Part shown: one piece after another, positions 56,956-64,000 of the stretch
Layout of the letters: each line of letters begins with the position of its first letter
Position numbering within the stretch: the first letter of the stretch is position 1
Assembly (NCBI RefSeq): GCF_029689925.1
Contig: NZ_CP121445.1
Location: 2,953,501-3,017,500, forward strand
DNA: 64,000 bases
From: Anaerocolumna sp. AGMB13025
Lineage (GTDB): Bacteria > Bacillota > Clostridia > Lachnospirales > Lachnospiraceae
Direction: 5' to 3'
The notes under the pieces: generated by a model
Seen by the model: the letters and a program-made list of their open reading frames with translations, nothing else
Told to the model about the DNA's origin: nothing
Database searches by the model: none
Translations under genes and position numbers: made by a program

Positions 56956-58890
56956 CTATTCTGCAAGTTCTTCCCATAGTTCTAATAGTTCTTCCAAGCG
57001 TTTTTCAATGGTTTTCTTCTCTGTATTAAGTTCCATTAATCTGGTTACATTGGTAAATACCTCTTCCATTGTCAGAAGAGTATCGATTTCTTCATTTCTG
57101 GTTTCCAATTTATGAATTTCGTCCTCAGTCTTCTTTAAATCGTTCTGACGTTTTCTAAGTTTGGCCTGTTCTTCCTTCTGTTGTTTCCAATCCTGCTTAC
57201 CGTCTCCGTTTAATGTATCCATATCGCTGGAACCAAAAGCAGCAGGAGACTGTGACTTGGCATCTGATAAGTAAAGTAATTCCATCTCCGGTTTTTTCTC
57301 CAGATAATAATCGTAATTGCCAATGTAATTGAGAAGTTTCTGTTCCGTCAGATCTAAAATTCTGGTGGCAGTCTTATTAATAAAATAACGATCATGGGAG
57401 ACATAAAGTACAGTGCCTGCATAATGATTAACAGCATTTTCCAGTATTTCTTTTGAAGATATATCCAGGTGATTGGTAGGTTCGTCCAGAATTAAAAAAT
57501 TAGCTTCGGAAAGCATGAGTTTTGCCAGGGAGACTCTGCCCCGTTCACCACCGCTGATATCCTTAATGCGTTTAAACACGTCATCTCCGGTAAACAGGAA
57601 TGCTGCCAAAATATTTCGGATTTCCGTATTATCCATATCAGGATAGGTATCCTGCAATTCATCAAATAATGTCTTATCAGGATTTAATACCTGGTGTTCC
57701 TGGTCGTAATACCCGATTTTAACTTTAGCCCCTAATTTAATTTCACCTTCATCAAAGTCAATTAACTGATTAATGATTTTTAAGATTGTAGTTTTACCGG
57801 TTCCATTATTACCGATGATTGCTACTTTTTCACCACGTTTTATATCAAAACTGATCTTTTTGAACAGGTTTAGGGAAGGGTAGGATTTGCTTAAGTCTGT
57901 AACGGTAAGTACATCATTGCCGCTGATTACGTGAGGCTCAAGGCGGATGGACATATGCGATTCCTGAGTAATAGGTTTTTCAATACGCTCAATCTTATCC
58001 AGCATTTTTTCACGGCTTTCCGCACGTTTGATGGATTTCTCACGGTTAAAAGAACGAAGTTTTGCAATTACTTCCTCCTGGTGTTTAATTTCTTTTTGTT
58101 GGTTTAAGTAATGCTTTAACAGGGCATCTCTTTGAAACGCTTTTTTTTCTGCATAAGCAGAGTAATTGCCCTCATAAGAAGTGGCTTTCGAGTTTTCTAT
58201 TTCTACAACTTTTGTTACCACTTTATTTAGAAAGTAACGGTCATGTGCAATTACGACTACAGCACCTTTATAATTGAGTAAAAAGTTCTCAAGCCAGGCG
58301 ATGGACTCCATATCCAGATGGTTTGTTGGCTCATCAAGTAAAATCAGATCTGGTGTACTTAAAAGTAATTTACCCAGAGCAACTCTGGTTTTTTGTCCTC
58401 CGGAAAGGTTCGTTACCGGTTTCATAAACTCCTCTTCCTCAAAACCAAGTCCTTTTAAAACTCCGATAACCTCACTTTTATAGGAATATCCATTTTTTAA
58501 TTCGAATTCATGGGTTAATCTTGTATATGCTGTAAGCATTCGTTCCAATTCATCACCGGAGGCAGTCTTCATATCCAGTTCCAGTTTGTGTATGGAATTA
58601 TCTAATTCAATAACATCTTTTTTTATGGTAAGGATTTCATCATATATTGAATTTTCAGAGGATAAATCCTGATGCTGAGCTAAATAACCGACAGAGCTTC
58701 CTTTCGCAAATATAATTTCTCCTTCATCGGCTGGAAGTTCGCCCATGATAATTTTAAATAAAGTAGATTTGCCAGCTCCATTTACCCCCACAATGGCAGC
58801 TTTTTCCCGGTCATTAATATGGAAGGAAATATTATTTAAAATCTGGTCTGTCCCAAAACTTTTACTTATATTTTTACATGCTAATATCAT
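56956..58890 (-). CDS. ABC-F family ATPase (ribosome-associated type)
   Basis: 644-residue soluble protein with two ABC domains and no membrane spans. First Walker A GVNGAGKS (35-42), signature LSGGQKTR (~163), Walker B LILLDEPTNHLD; linker ~245-320; second Walker A GNNGTGKT (~358), signature SGGERGR, Walker B FLILDEPTNHLD; C-terminal coiled coil (~565-644). ABC-F proteins act on the ribosome E site as translation factors or antibiotic protectors; this resembles YdiF/Uup-type housekeeping members more than short resistance types. Confidence 0.9.
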   Translation of the reverse strand: MILACKNISKSFGTDQILNNISFHINDREKAAIVGVNGAGKSTLFKIIMGELPADEGEIIFAKGSSVGYLAQHQDLSSENSIYDEILTIKKDVIELDNSIHKLELDMKTASGDELERMLTAYTRLTHEFELKNGYSYKSEVIGVLKGLGFEEEEFMKPVTNLSGGQKTRVALGKLLLSTPDLILLDEPTNHLDMESIAWLENFLLNYKGAVVVIAHDRYFLNKVVTKVVEIENSKATSYEGNYSAYAEKKAFQRDALLKHYLNQQKEIKHQEEVIAKLRSFNREKSIKRAESREKMLDKIERIEKPITQESHMSIRLEPHVISGNDVLTVTDLSKSYPSLNLFKKISFDIKRGEKVAIIGNNGTGKTTILKIINQLIDFDEGEIKLGAKVKIGYYDQEHQVLNPDKTLFDELQDTYPDMDNTEIRNILAAFLFTGDDVFKRIKDISGGERGRVSLAKLMLSEANFLILDEPTNHLDISSKEILENAVNHYAGTVLYVSHDRYFINKTATRILDLTEQKLLNYIGNYDYYLEKKPEMELLYLSDAKSQSPAAFGSSDMDTLNGDGKQDWKQQKEEQAKLRKRQNDLKKTEDEIHKLETRNEEIDTLLTMEEVFTNVTRLMELNTEKKTIEKRLEELLELWEELAE

Positions 58891-58986
58891 AATGTTATTC
58901 TCCGTTAATTTTATGCAAGTATAATTCTACTAAAATCATATTGTAACACAGGAAGAATGTCAAGTAAATGACTAGGTAAACTATAT

Positions 58987-59015
58987 TTGACAATTTAATA
59001 TCAATCACATATAAT
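58987..59015 (+). promoter_or_regulatory. Promoter upstream of rex
   Basis: TTGACA (58987-58992), 17-bp spacer, TATAAT (59010-59015): perfect consensus, about 100 bp before the rex start. No clear full Rex operator (TTGTTAA...TTAACAA) was found nearby. Confidence 0.75.
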
Positions 59016-59116
59016 TATTTAATAAAGTGGGGTTTTGTGAGTTTTGTGATTATTCAGTCACATTGGTTTATGAAAGACAGTGAATAATTACATTAAATAG
59101 TATAGGAGGAATAATC

Positions 59117-59767
59117 GTGCAGGAAAAGGAAATATCATTAGCTGTAATACAAAGATTACCAAGGTATTACAGGTATTTAGGAGAACTGTTAGAGAATGAC
59201 GTAGTCCGAATCTCTTCCAAAGAATTAAGTGAAAGAATGAAGGTAACTGCATCACAGATCAGACAGGATTTGAATAATTTTGGGGGATTTGGTCAGCAGG
59301 GCTATGGTTATAATGTGGAATACTTATATACAGAAATTGGTAAGATTTTAGGCTTAGATAAATGCTATAATTTAATAATAATCGGAGCAGGTAATTTGGG
59401 TCAGGCTCTGGCTAACTATACGGATTTTGAAAGACGGGGATTCTATATAAAAGGAATTTTCGATGTAAATCCAAGACTGGAAGGAATATCAATCCGTGGT
59501 ACAGAAATCCGCATGCTGGATGAGTTAGAGGATTTTGTGAAAAATAATACAGTTCATATAGCCGCATTAACGATTCCAAAGTTAAAAGCACCAGCCCTTG
59601 CAAAAGACCTGGTTCGAATGGGGATAAAAGCTTTTTGGAATTTTGCGCCTACAGACCTTAATCTGCCTGGTGATATTATGGTAGAGAATGTTCATCTGGC
59701 AGAGAGCTTAATGCGGTTATCCTATAACCTGAAAGCTTTGGAAGAAAGCAAAGAAGATAAAAATTAG
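59117..59767 (+). CDS. rex: Redox-sensing transcriptional repressor Rex
   Basis: 216 residues. Winged helix at ~1-80 (RLPRYYRYLGELLEN, ISSKELSERMKVTASQIRQDLNNFGGFGQQGYGYNV) and NAD(H)-binding Rossmann domain from ~85 (GAGNLGQALANY). It represses fermentation and electron-transfer genes until NADH is high. Starts at GTG with GGAGG upstream. A hypothetical coiled-coil gene, acpS and nnr follow in the same direction. Confidence 0.95.
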   Translation: MQEKEISLAVIQRLPRYYRYLGELLENDVVRISSKELSERMKVTASQIRQDLNNFGGFGQQGYGYNVEYLYTEIGKILGLDKCYNLIIIGAGNLGQALANYTDFERRGFYIKGIFDVNPRLEGISIRGTEIRMLDELEDFVKNNTVHIAALTIPKLKAPALAKDLVRMGIKAFWNFAPTDLNLPGDIMVENVHLAESLMRLSYNLKALEESKEDKN

Positions 59768-59830
59768 AATTCCTGGTACCAATTAGAACTTGACGCCTGG
59801 TAATTACTTTGGTGAAGGAAGTGAATTCAA

Positions 59831-60439
59831 ATGAGAAAATCAAAAGAAGTAAATTATGATAAAATATTTAAGGGTAAGAAGATTCCAATTCTTACCCTGG
59901 ATGAGCGTTGGCATGAACTATTTCCTGATTATGATAAACCTGCCCATATAAAAGATATTGAAACCAGGTTAAATGATCTAATGAAACAGCAGGGAAAACT
60001 TACAAGTGATATGAAAGACATGAAAACCTTAAAATCAAGGCTTATGCAGGAAATCATCACTCATATGGATGTCAATGAGACGGAAGCAGGCAAATTAAAA
60101 GCGAAAAAAATGGATCGCAATCAAAAGCTTATTAAGGAACTCAGCGAAAAGATGAATAACACAGAAGACGAATTAATCCAATTACCCTACCGGATTAAAG
60201 CGGTTAATGAGCAGTTGATTATTGAAAGCGCAAAGGTATGTTATGCCAGATTAAATAGCAATAATAAAAGAGTTGCCGAAATTACACAATGGGTTTCAAA
60301 AGTGAGAGAAGAATTAAAAGAAAAGATACTGGAAAAACAAGATATGGAGATGAAAAACACCTCCATTTACGCGTATATGCATGATATGTTAGGAGCTGAA
60401 TTGCTGCAGGGGCTGGATGAGGAACTGAAAAATATTTAA
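59831..60439 (+). CDS. Coiled-coil protein of unknown function
   Basis: 202 residues, highly charged, predicted almost all helical with heptad-like stretches at ~38-75, ~88-125 and ~155-180. No membrane segment or cysteine-metal motif (one Cys at ~137). The N-terminus (YDKIFKGKKIPILTLDERWHELFPDYDKP) and C-terminus (HDMLGAELLQGLDEEL) look conserved-domain-like but no family was recognised. Located between rex and acpS, probably in the same transcript; function not inferable. Confidence 0.7.
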   Translation: MRKSKEVNYDKIFKGKKIPILTLDERWHELFPDYDKPAHIKDIETRLNDLMKQQGKLTSDMKDMKTLKSRLMQEIITHMDVNETEAGKLKAKKMDRNQKLIKELSEKMNNTEDELIQLPYRIKAVNEQLIIESAKVCYARLNSNNKRVAEITQWVSKVREELKEKILEKQDMEMKNTSIYAYMHDMLGAELLQGLDEELKNI

Positions 60440-60476
60440 CAGGTATGGAAAGACCATAGCTGTACAGGAGTTTTAA

Positions 60477-60845
60477 ATGATTGTTGGCATTGGTACTGAT
60501 TTAATTGAGATTAATCGTGTGGTAAAAGCATGTGAGAATGAAACGTTTCTAAACAAGTATTTTACAGCAAAGGAAATCGAATTGGGAGCTACCCATAAGC
60601 AAAAGTATGCAGATAATTTTGCCGTGAAGGAAGCGGTTTCAAAAATGTTCGGAACTGGTTTTCGAGGTATACGACCCATTGAAATAGAAGTTTTAAGAGA
60701 TCCTTTAGGAAAACCGTACGTTAATTTATACGGATATGCATTAGAACTCAGCAAATCTCTGGAAATCGCAAATATATTTGTCAGTATCACAAATACGAAG
60801 GATTACGCCAGCGCATATGTGGTTGGAGAACGAAGTGCGGATTAA
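60477..60845 (+). CDS. acpS: Holo-[acyl-carrier-protein] synthase
   Basis: Transfers the phosphopantetheine arm of CoA to the acyl carrier protein for fatty-acid synthesis. 122 residues with both hallmark motifs: GIGTDLIEINR (4-14, Asp and Arg) and FAVKEAVSKMFGTG (~48-61), plus the C-terminal VSITNTKDYASAYVV. GGAGTT lies just before the ATG. The order acpS, nnr, alr is a common Firmicutes arrangement. Confidence 0.95.
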   Translation: MIVGIGTDLIEINRVVKACENETFLNKYFTAKEIELGATHKQKYADNFAVKEAVSKMFGTGFRGIRPIEIEVLRDPLGKPYVNLYGYALELSKSLEIANIFVSITNTKDYASAYVVGERSAD

Positions 60846-60863
60846 TGCTAAAGTAAAATCTGG

Positions 60864-60968
60864 GCAGACATTGCCTTGTTAGCCATCTAAAATAGAGAGC
60901 AGACATTGCCCAGTTAGCTATCTAGAATAGAGAGCAGGCATTGCCCTGTTTGCTAGTGTAAAATAGGT
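60864..60968 (+). repeat. Three 35-bp tandem repeats between acpS and nnr
   Basis: Units start at 60864, 60899 and 60934, each GCAGACATTGCC (or GCAGGCATTGCC) followed by a TGTTAGC/AGTTAGC-type stretch, ATCTAAAATAGAGA and close variants; the third unit is diverged at its end. Period is exactly 35 bp, with no unique spacers. It occupies most of the short acpS-nnr gap. Confidence 0.85.
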
Positions 60969-61069
60969 ATGTCAGGACACCGTAATAAAGTAAAATCAGA
61001 GCATTAGTATTGAAGGATAATATTTTAAAGCAACATGTAATAGTTCTACAGGTTGAACGAGGTTTTAAT

Positions 61070-62710
61070 ATGAGAACAATAGTTAATTCTTCGCAGATGA
61101 AAGCGATTGATGATTATACGATCAAGAAAGTAGGTATTCCTGCAGTTGTATTAATGGAACGGGCCGCTTTGTCGGTAGCTTGCCAGGTAAAAAAACACGC
61201 AGATAAACAGGAACGTATATTGGCAGTGTGCGGTACGGGTAATAACGGGGCAGATGGAATAGCAGCAGCACGTATTTTAGCCTTGGAGGGATATCAAGTC
61301 AGGATTCTTTTCATTGGTGAAGAAGATAAAGCCTCACTTTTAGCAAAACAGCAGCTATCTATCGTTAGAAATTTAGGTATAACAATAGATAACAATATAG
61401 TAATCACTGAATATACTATTATAATAGATGCGTTATTTGGTATTGGTTTAAGCAGGGATATCACAGGTGTTTACAAGGATATTATTGAAAAAATAAACGC
61501 AGGCGGACATACGGTTTTTTCCGTAGATATACCTTCCGGACTTTCTGCAGATACCGCAAGACCTATGGGAATATCAGTTAAGGCTGATTATACAATAACC
61601 TTTGGTTTAAATAAAATAGGTATGATCTTATATCCAGGCTGCGAATATGCCGGCTGTGTTACGGTTGCAGATATTGGATTTCCACAGCTTGCAGTTACTG
61701 CAGTTAACTCCCGCTATTTTAGTTATGAAGATTCGGATTTAGATAAGTTGCCAAAAAGAAAGAATTACTCCAACAAAGGTACTTATGGTAAGGTACTTAT
61801 CATTGCTGGCTCAAAAGGGATGAGCGGCGCTTGTTACTTTTCTGCAAAAGCAGCATACCGAATGGGTGCTGGTTTGGTAAAAGTCGTGACATCTTCAGAA
61901 AACCGAATCATACTGCAATCCCAATTACCGGAAGCACTTATATATACTTACGAGGAGGCTTTCTTTGATGAAATCGTCCTTAAAGAAATAATAAATGAAC
62001 TAAATTGGGCAGACGTAATAGTAATCGGACCGGGAATCGGAATCAGCGATAATTCCAAAAGGCTGTTAGAGGTAGTATTATCAAAAAGCAAGGTACCCTT
62101 AATACTTGATGCTGATGGAATAAATCTGCTGTCCAGGAAGATTAATCTGCTAGAACAGCTTCCTATGCAAAATATGCAGATGTATTCAGATGATGAGTTA
62201 AGGAATACGCAGGAATCCATATATGATAAAATATATAATGAAAATGCATCTTCATGGGATAGAACCATAGGTGTTGACCGGATAACTCTCATAAAGTCTT
62301 GCCTTCCAAAGAATACGGTATTAACGCCTCATCTGAAAGAACTATCCGGATTATTAAATATTTCGGTATCAAAGATAGCAGAGGGGCTTATAGACATTGC
62401 GGACCAGTGCGTAACGAACAATGATCTCATATTTGCGATAAAGGATGCAAGAACCATCGTAGCATCTCAGAATGAGCGGTATATCAATGTAACCGGTAAC
62501 AATGGAATGGCTACTGGTGGGTCAGGTGATGTATTAACCGGAATCATAGCAGCCTTAATCGCCCAAGGTATGGCTTCAAAGGATGCTGCCAAACTGGGGG
62601 TTTTTATACATGGCTTGGCAGGTGATAAGGTCTCTGAGGCTAAGGGAAACTATGCATTAATGGCCAGCGACATAATTGATGCACTTTCGATGGTAATAAA
62701 CATATCATAA
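61070..62710 (+). CDS. nnr: Bifunctional NAD(P)H-hydrate epimerase / ADP-dependent dehydratase
   Basis: 546-residue fusion repairing damaged NADH. N-terminal YjeF epimerase domain (~1-210: CGTGNNGADGIAAARIL, DALFGIGLSR, IPSGLSADTA). C-terminal ribokinase-like dehydratase domain (~225-546: GKVLIIAGSKGMSGA, VIGPGIG, DADGINLL, LTPHLKELSGLL, GNNGMATGGSGDVLTGIIAAL). About 30-40 extra residues lie after DADGINLLS (~365-400, including MQMYSDDELRNTQES), lengthening it from the usual ~500-515. The start is the ATG at 61070 with GAGG upstream. Confidence 0.93.
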   Translation: MRTIVNSSQMKAIDDYTIKKVGIPAVVLMERAALSVACQVKKHADKQERILAVCGTGNNGADGIAAARILALEGYQVRILFIGEEDKASLLAKQQLSIVRNLGITIDNNIVITEYTIIIDALFGIGLSRDITGVYKDIIEKINAGGHTVFSVDIPSGLSADTARPMGISVKADYTITFGLNKIGMILYPGCEYAGCVTVADIGFPQLAVTAVNSRYFSYEDSDLDKLPKRKNYSNKGTYGKVLIIAGSKGMSGACYFSAKAAYRMGAGLVKVVTSSENRIILQSQLPEALIYTYEEAFFDEIVLKEIINELNWADVIVIGPGIGISDNSKRLLEVVLSKSKVPLILDADGINLLSRKINLLEQLPMQNMQMYSDDELRNTQESIYDKIYNENASSWDRTIGVDRITLIKSCLPKNTVLTPHLKELSGLLNISVSKIAEGLIDIADQCVTNNDLIFAIKDARTIVASQNERYINVTGNNGMATGGSGDVLTGIIAALIAQGMASKDAAKLGVFIHGLAGDKVSEAKGNYALMASDIIDALSMVINIS

Positions 62711-62772
62711 TGTCATATTAAAGTTTTTACCAAATCCTTCTCAGATATTTTATGAAAATAATTTTAATCTAT

Positions 62773-62814
62773 TTATTATCAATATGGATACTGTTATTAT
62801 CAATATGGTTACTG
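62773..62814 (+). repeat. Two 21-bp direct repeats upstream of alr
   Basis: TTATTATCAATATGGATACT followed by G (62773-62793) and the same with one change (ATGGTTACTG) at 62794-62814. They lie in the nnr-alr gap, ~140 bp before alr, and may be slippage products or an operator pair. Confidence 0.6.
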
Positions 62815-62952
62815 ATAATTTTTATAACACTTTAAGGCTTGAAGGTATTTTATATGAATTTAATCAATTATAAGCAATTTGTATATATAAAACGCCTGAA
62901 AAAATTGGTATCAGGACTACCATCAAAATCCCGATACGGAATGGAGGAACAT

Positions 62953-64000
62953 ATGTCAACAGAGTTAACAGATTCAGATGAGATTGAAAAACGGTATTTC
63001 AGGGTGACCGCTAACATTGATCTGGATGCTATTTGCAGAAATATTATCAACACAAGGAAAATAATCAACAATACTACAAAAATAATGGCTATTATCAAAG
63101 CGGATGGTTATGGCCATGGAGCAGTTCCCATTGCAAAGACCTTGGACCAAATAGGAGTGGATGCATTTGGAATCGCTATTCTTGAAGAAGGCATTGAATT
63201 AAGGCGTGCCGGTATTTTAAAACCGCTGCTAATATTAGGGTATACACCGAAAGAACAATATAAAGAATTACTCCGTTATGATATAACACCAACTATTTTT
63301 CAGTATAGCGCAGCAGAGGAATTATCCAAAGAAGCCTTAAAACAGAACAAAACAGCGAAAATCCATATAAAACTGGATACAGGAATGAGTCGGATTGGAT
63401 TTAGCGATAAAATAGAAAGTTTGGAAGAAATCAAAAAAATTAACGCATTGGAAGGTATCTGCATAGAAGGAGTATTTTCCCATTTTGCATGCGCGGATGA
63501 GATAGATAAAACCTCGGCCAAAAACCAGCTTAAACGTTATCTTGCTTTTATAAAACAGTTAGAGGAAGCTGGAATCAATATACCCGTTAAGCATATATCC
63601 AATAGTGCCGGAATTATCGATTTACCGGAAGCACAATTAGATATGGTTCGAAGCGGGATTTCGACTTATGGCTTATATCCGTCAGAAGAAGTTAATAAAA
63701 ATAAGATCGTATTAAAACCTGCCATGGAAATTAAGACCCATGTCAGTTATATAAAAGAGGTTGATGCAGGTGTTGGAGTTAGTTATGGAAGTACATATGT
63801 AACAAAAATCAAGACTAAGATCGCAACAATACCTGTTGGTTATGGTGACGGTTATCCAAGGCTTTTATCGTCAAAAGGAAGAGTTTTAATCCATGGTAAA
63901 GCTGTACCGATTATCGGAAGAGTATGCATGGATCAGTTTATGGTTGATGTTACGGGACTTGATAAGGTAAAGCAAGGAGATGTGGTTACTCTGTTAGGCA
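62953..64000 (+). CDS. alr: Alanine racemase (5' part, cut by the window edge)
   Basis: PLP enzyme making D-alanine for peptidoglycan. About 349 of the usual ~385 residues are present. The PLP lysine is in IKADGYGHGA (~residues 48-57). Further blocks are FGIAILEEGIELR, HIKLDTGMSRIGF, FSHFACADE, HISNSAGI, VRSGISTYGLYP, VSYGSTY, PVGYGDGYPR and RVCMDQFMVDV. The ATG at 62953 follows GGAGG by five bases; an in-frame ATG at 62941 overlaps this site. The frame is open to the window end. Confidence 0.95.
   Translation, partial: MSTELTDSDEIEKRYFRVTANIDLDAICRNIINTRKIINNTTKIMAIIKADGYGHGAVPIAKTLDQIGVDAFGIAILEEGIELRRAGILKPLLILGYTPKEQYKELLRYDITPTIFQYSAAEELSKEALKQNKTAKIHIKLDTGMSRIGFSDKIESLEEIKKINALEGICIEGVFSHFACADEIDKTSAKNQLKRYLAFIKQLEEAGINIPVKHISNSAGIIDLPEAQLDMVRSGISTYGLYPSEEVNKNKIVLKPAMEIKTHVSYIKEVDAGVGVSYGSTYVTKIKTKIATIPVGYGDGYPRLLSSKGRVLIHGKAVPIIGRVCMDQFMVDVTGLDKVKQGDVVTLLG

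Overview
This is a low-GC Gram-positive chromosome segment, most likely from a spore-forming anaerobic clostridium of the Lachnospiraceae type (near Lachnoclostridium/Anaerocolumna; inferred). Pointers are strict-anaerobe enzymes (pyruvate:ferredoxin oxidoreductase, a 2-oxoacid:ferredoxin oxidoreductase, rubrerythrin), Rex, spore-surface-type proteins (a BclA-like collagen protein, a DUF3787-like protein), strong AGGAGG ribosome sites and frequent GTG/TTG starts. No tRNA, rRNA, CRISPR array, prophage or transposase gene was seen. The window is mostly ordinary core and accessory chromosome, with many structured intergenic repeats.

Layout. 1-3.6 kb: a polyamine ABC operon on the minus strand (XRE-cupin regulator, potA, potB, potC, start of potD) with a consensus promoter and a palindromic operator. 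3.8-5.7 kb: aroC and two small proteins, one Gly/Cys-rich. 6-9.2 kb: a two-subunit 2-oxoacid oxidoreductase and rubrerythrin, closed by a 206-bp hairpin element. 9.4-13 kb: an intracellular subtilisin, an MltG-like protein and Hsp20. 13.4-15.9 kb: a three-gene Cys-rich module (exported Cys protein, DUF2318-type protein, HMA-SafE-cupredoxin fusion). 16-19.8 kb: a chemoreceptor and the collagen-like protein. 20-23.4 kb: hexuronate genes uxuA, uxuB and a GntR regulator. 23.7-27.6 kb: msrA, a DUF3793 gene with two Fur-box-like sites, tcdA and an AraC-GyrI regulator. 28-36 kb: sbcDC, a large GGDEF-EAL sensor and a spore-surface-like peptide. 36-42.4 kb: nifJ and a methionine-type ABC importer. 42.6-51.6 kb: a cupin protein, a Cache chemoreceptor, a YtrA-type GntR/ABC operon, asnB with a candidate attenuator, and a haem-sensor (H-NOX) chemoreceptor. 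52-56.6 kb: arcC, then a probable Re-citrate synthase, isocitrate dehydrogenase and GntR operon. 57-64 kb: an ABC-F protein, rex, a coiled-coil protein, acpS, nnr and the start of alr.

How it fits together. nifJ and the second 2-oxoacid oxidoreductase handle ferredoxin-linked 2-oxoacid chemistry. Re-citrate synthase plus isocitrate dehydrogenase would make 2-oxoglutarate for glutamate. Rubrerythrin, MsrA and the H-NOX receptor fit oxygen avoidance and oxidative-damage repair. The two FCD-type GntR regulators each have a matching TnGTATACnA operator at the promoter of their own gene cluster.

Most interesting items: a ~99-bp dispersed repeat (two copies, about 85% identical) whose stem substitutions all preserve pairing and which ends in a terminator-like hairpin in one copy; an H-NOX chemoreceptor that keeps the complete oxygen-binding pocket; the DUF2318/HMA-SafE-cupredoxin module with a Cys/Met instead of His copper-site pattern; a mobile-like family of long hairpins; and a terminator hairpin in the asnB leader. 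All coordinates, alignments and identities were worked out by eye; no database search was run.
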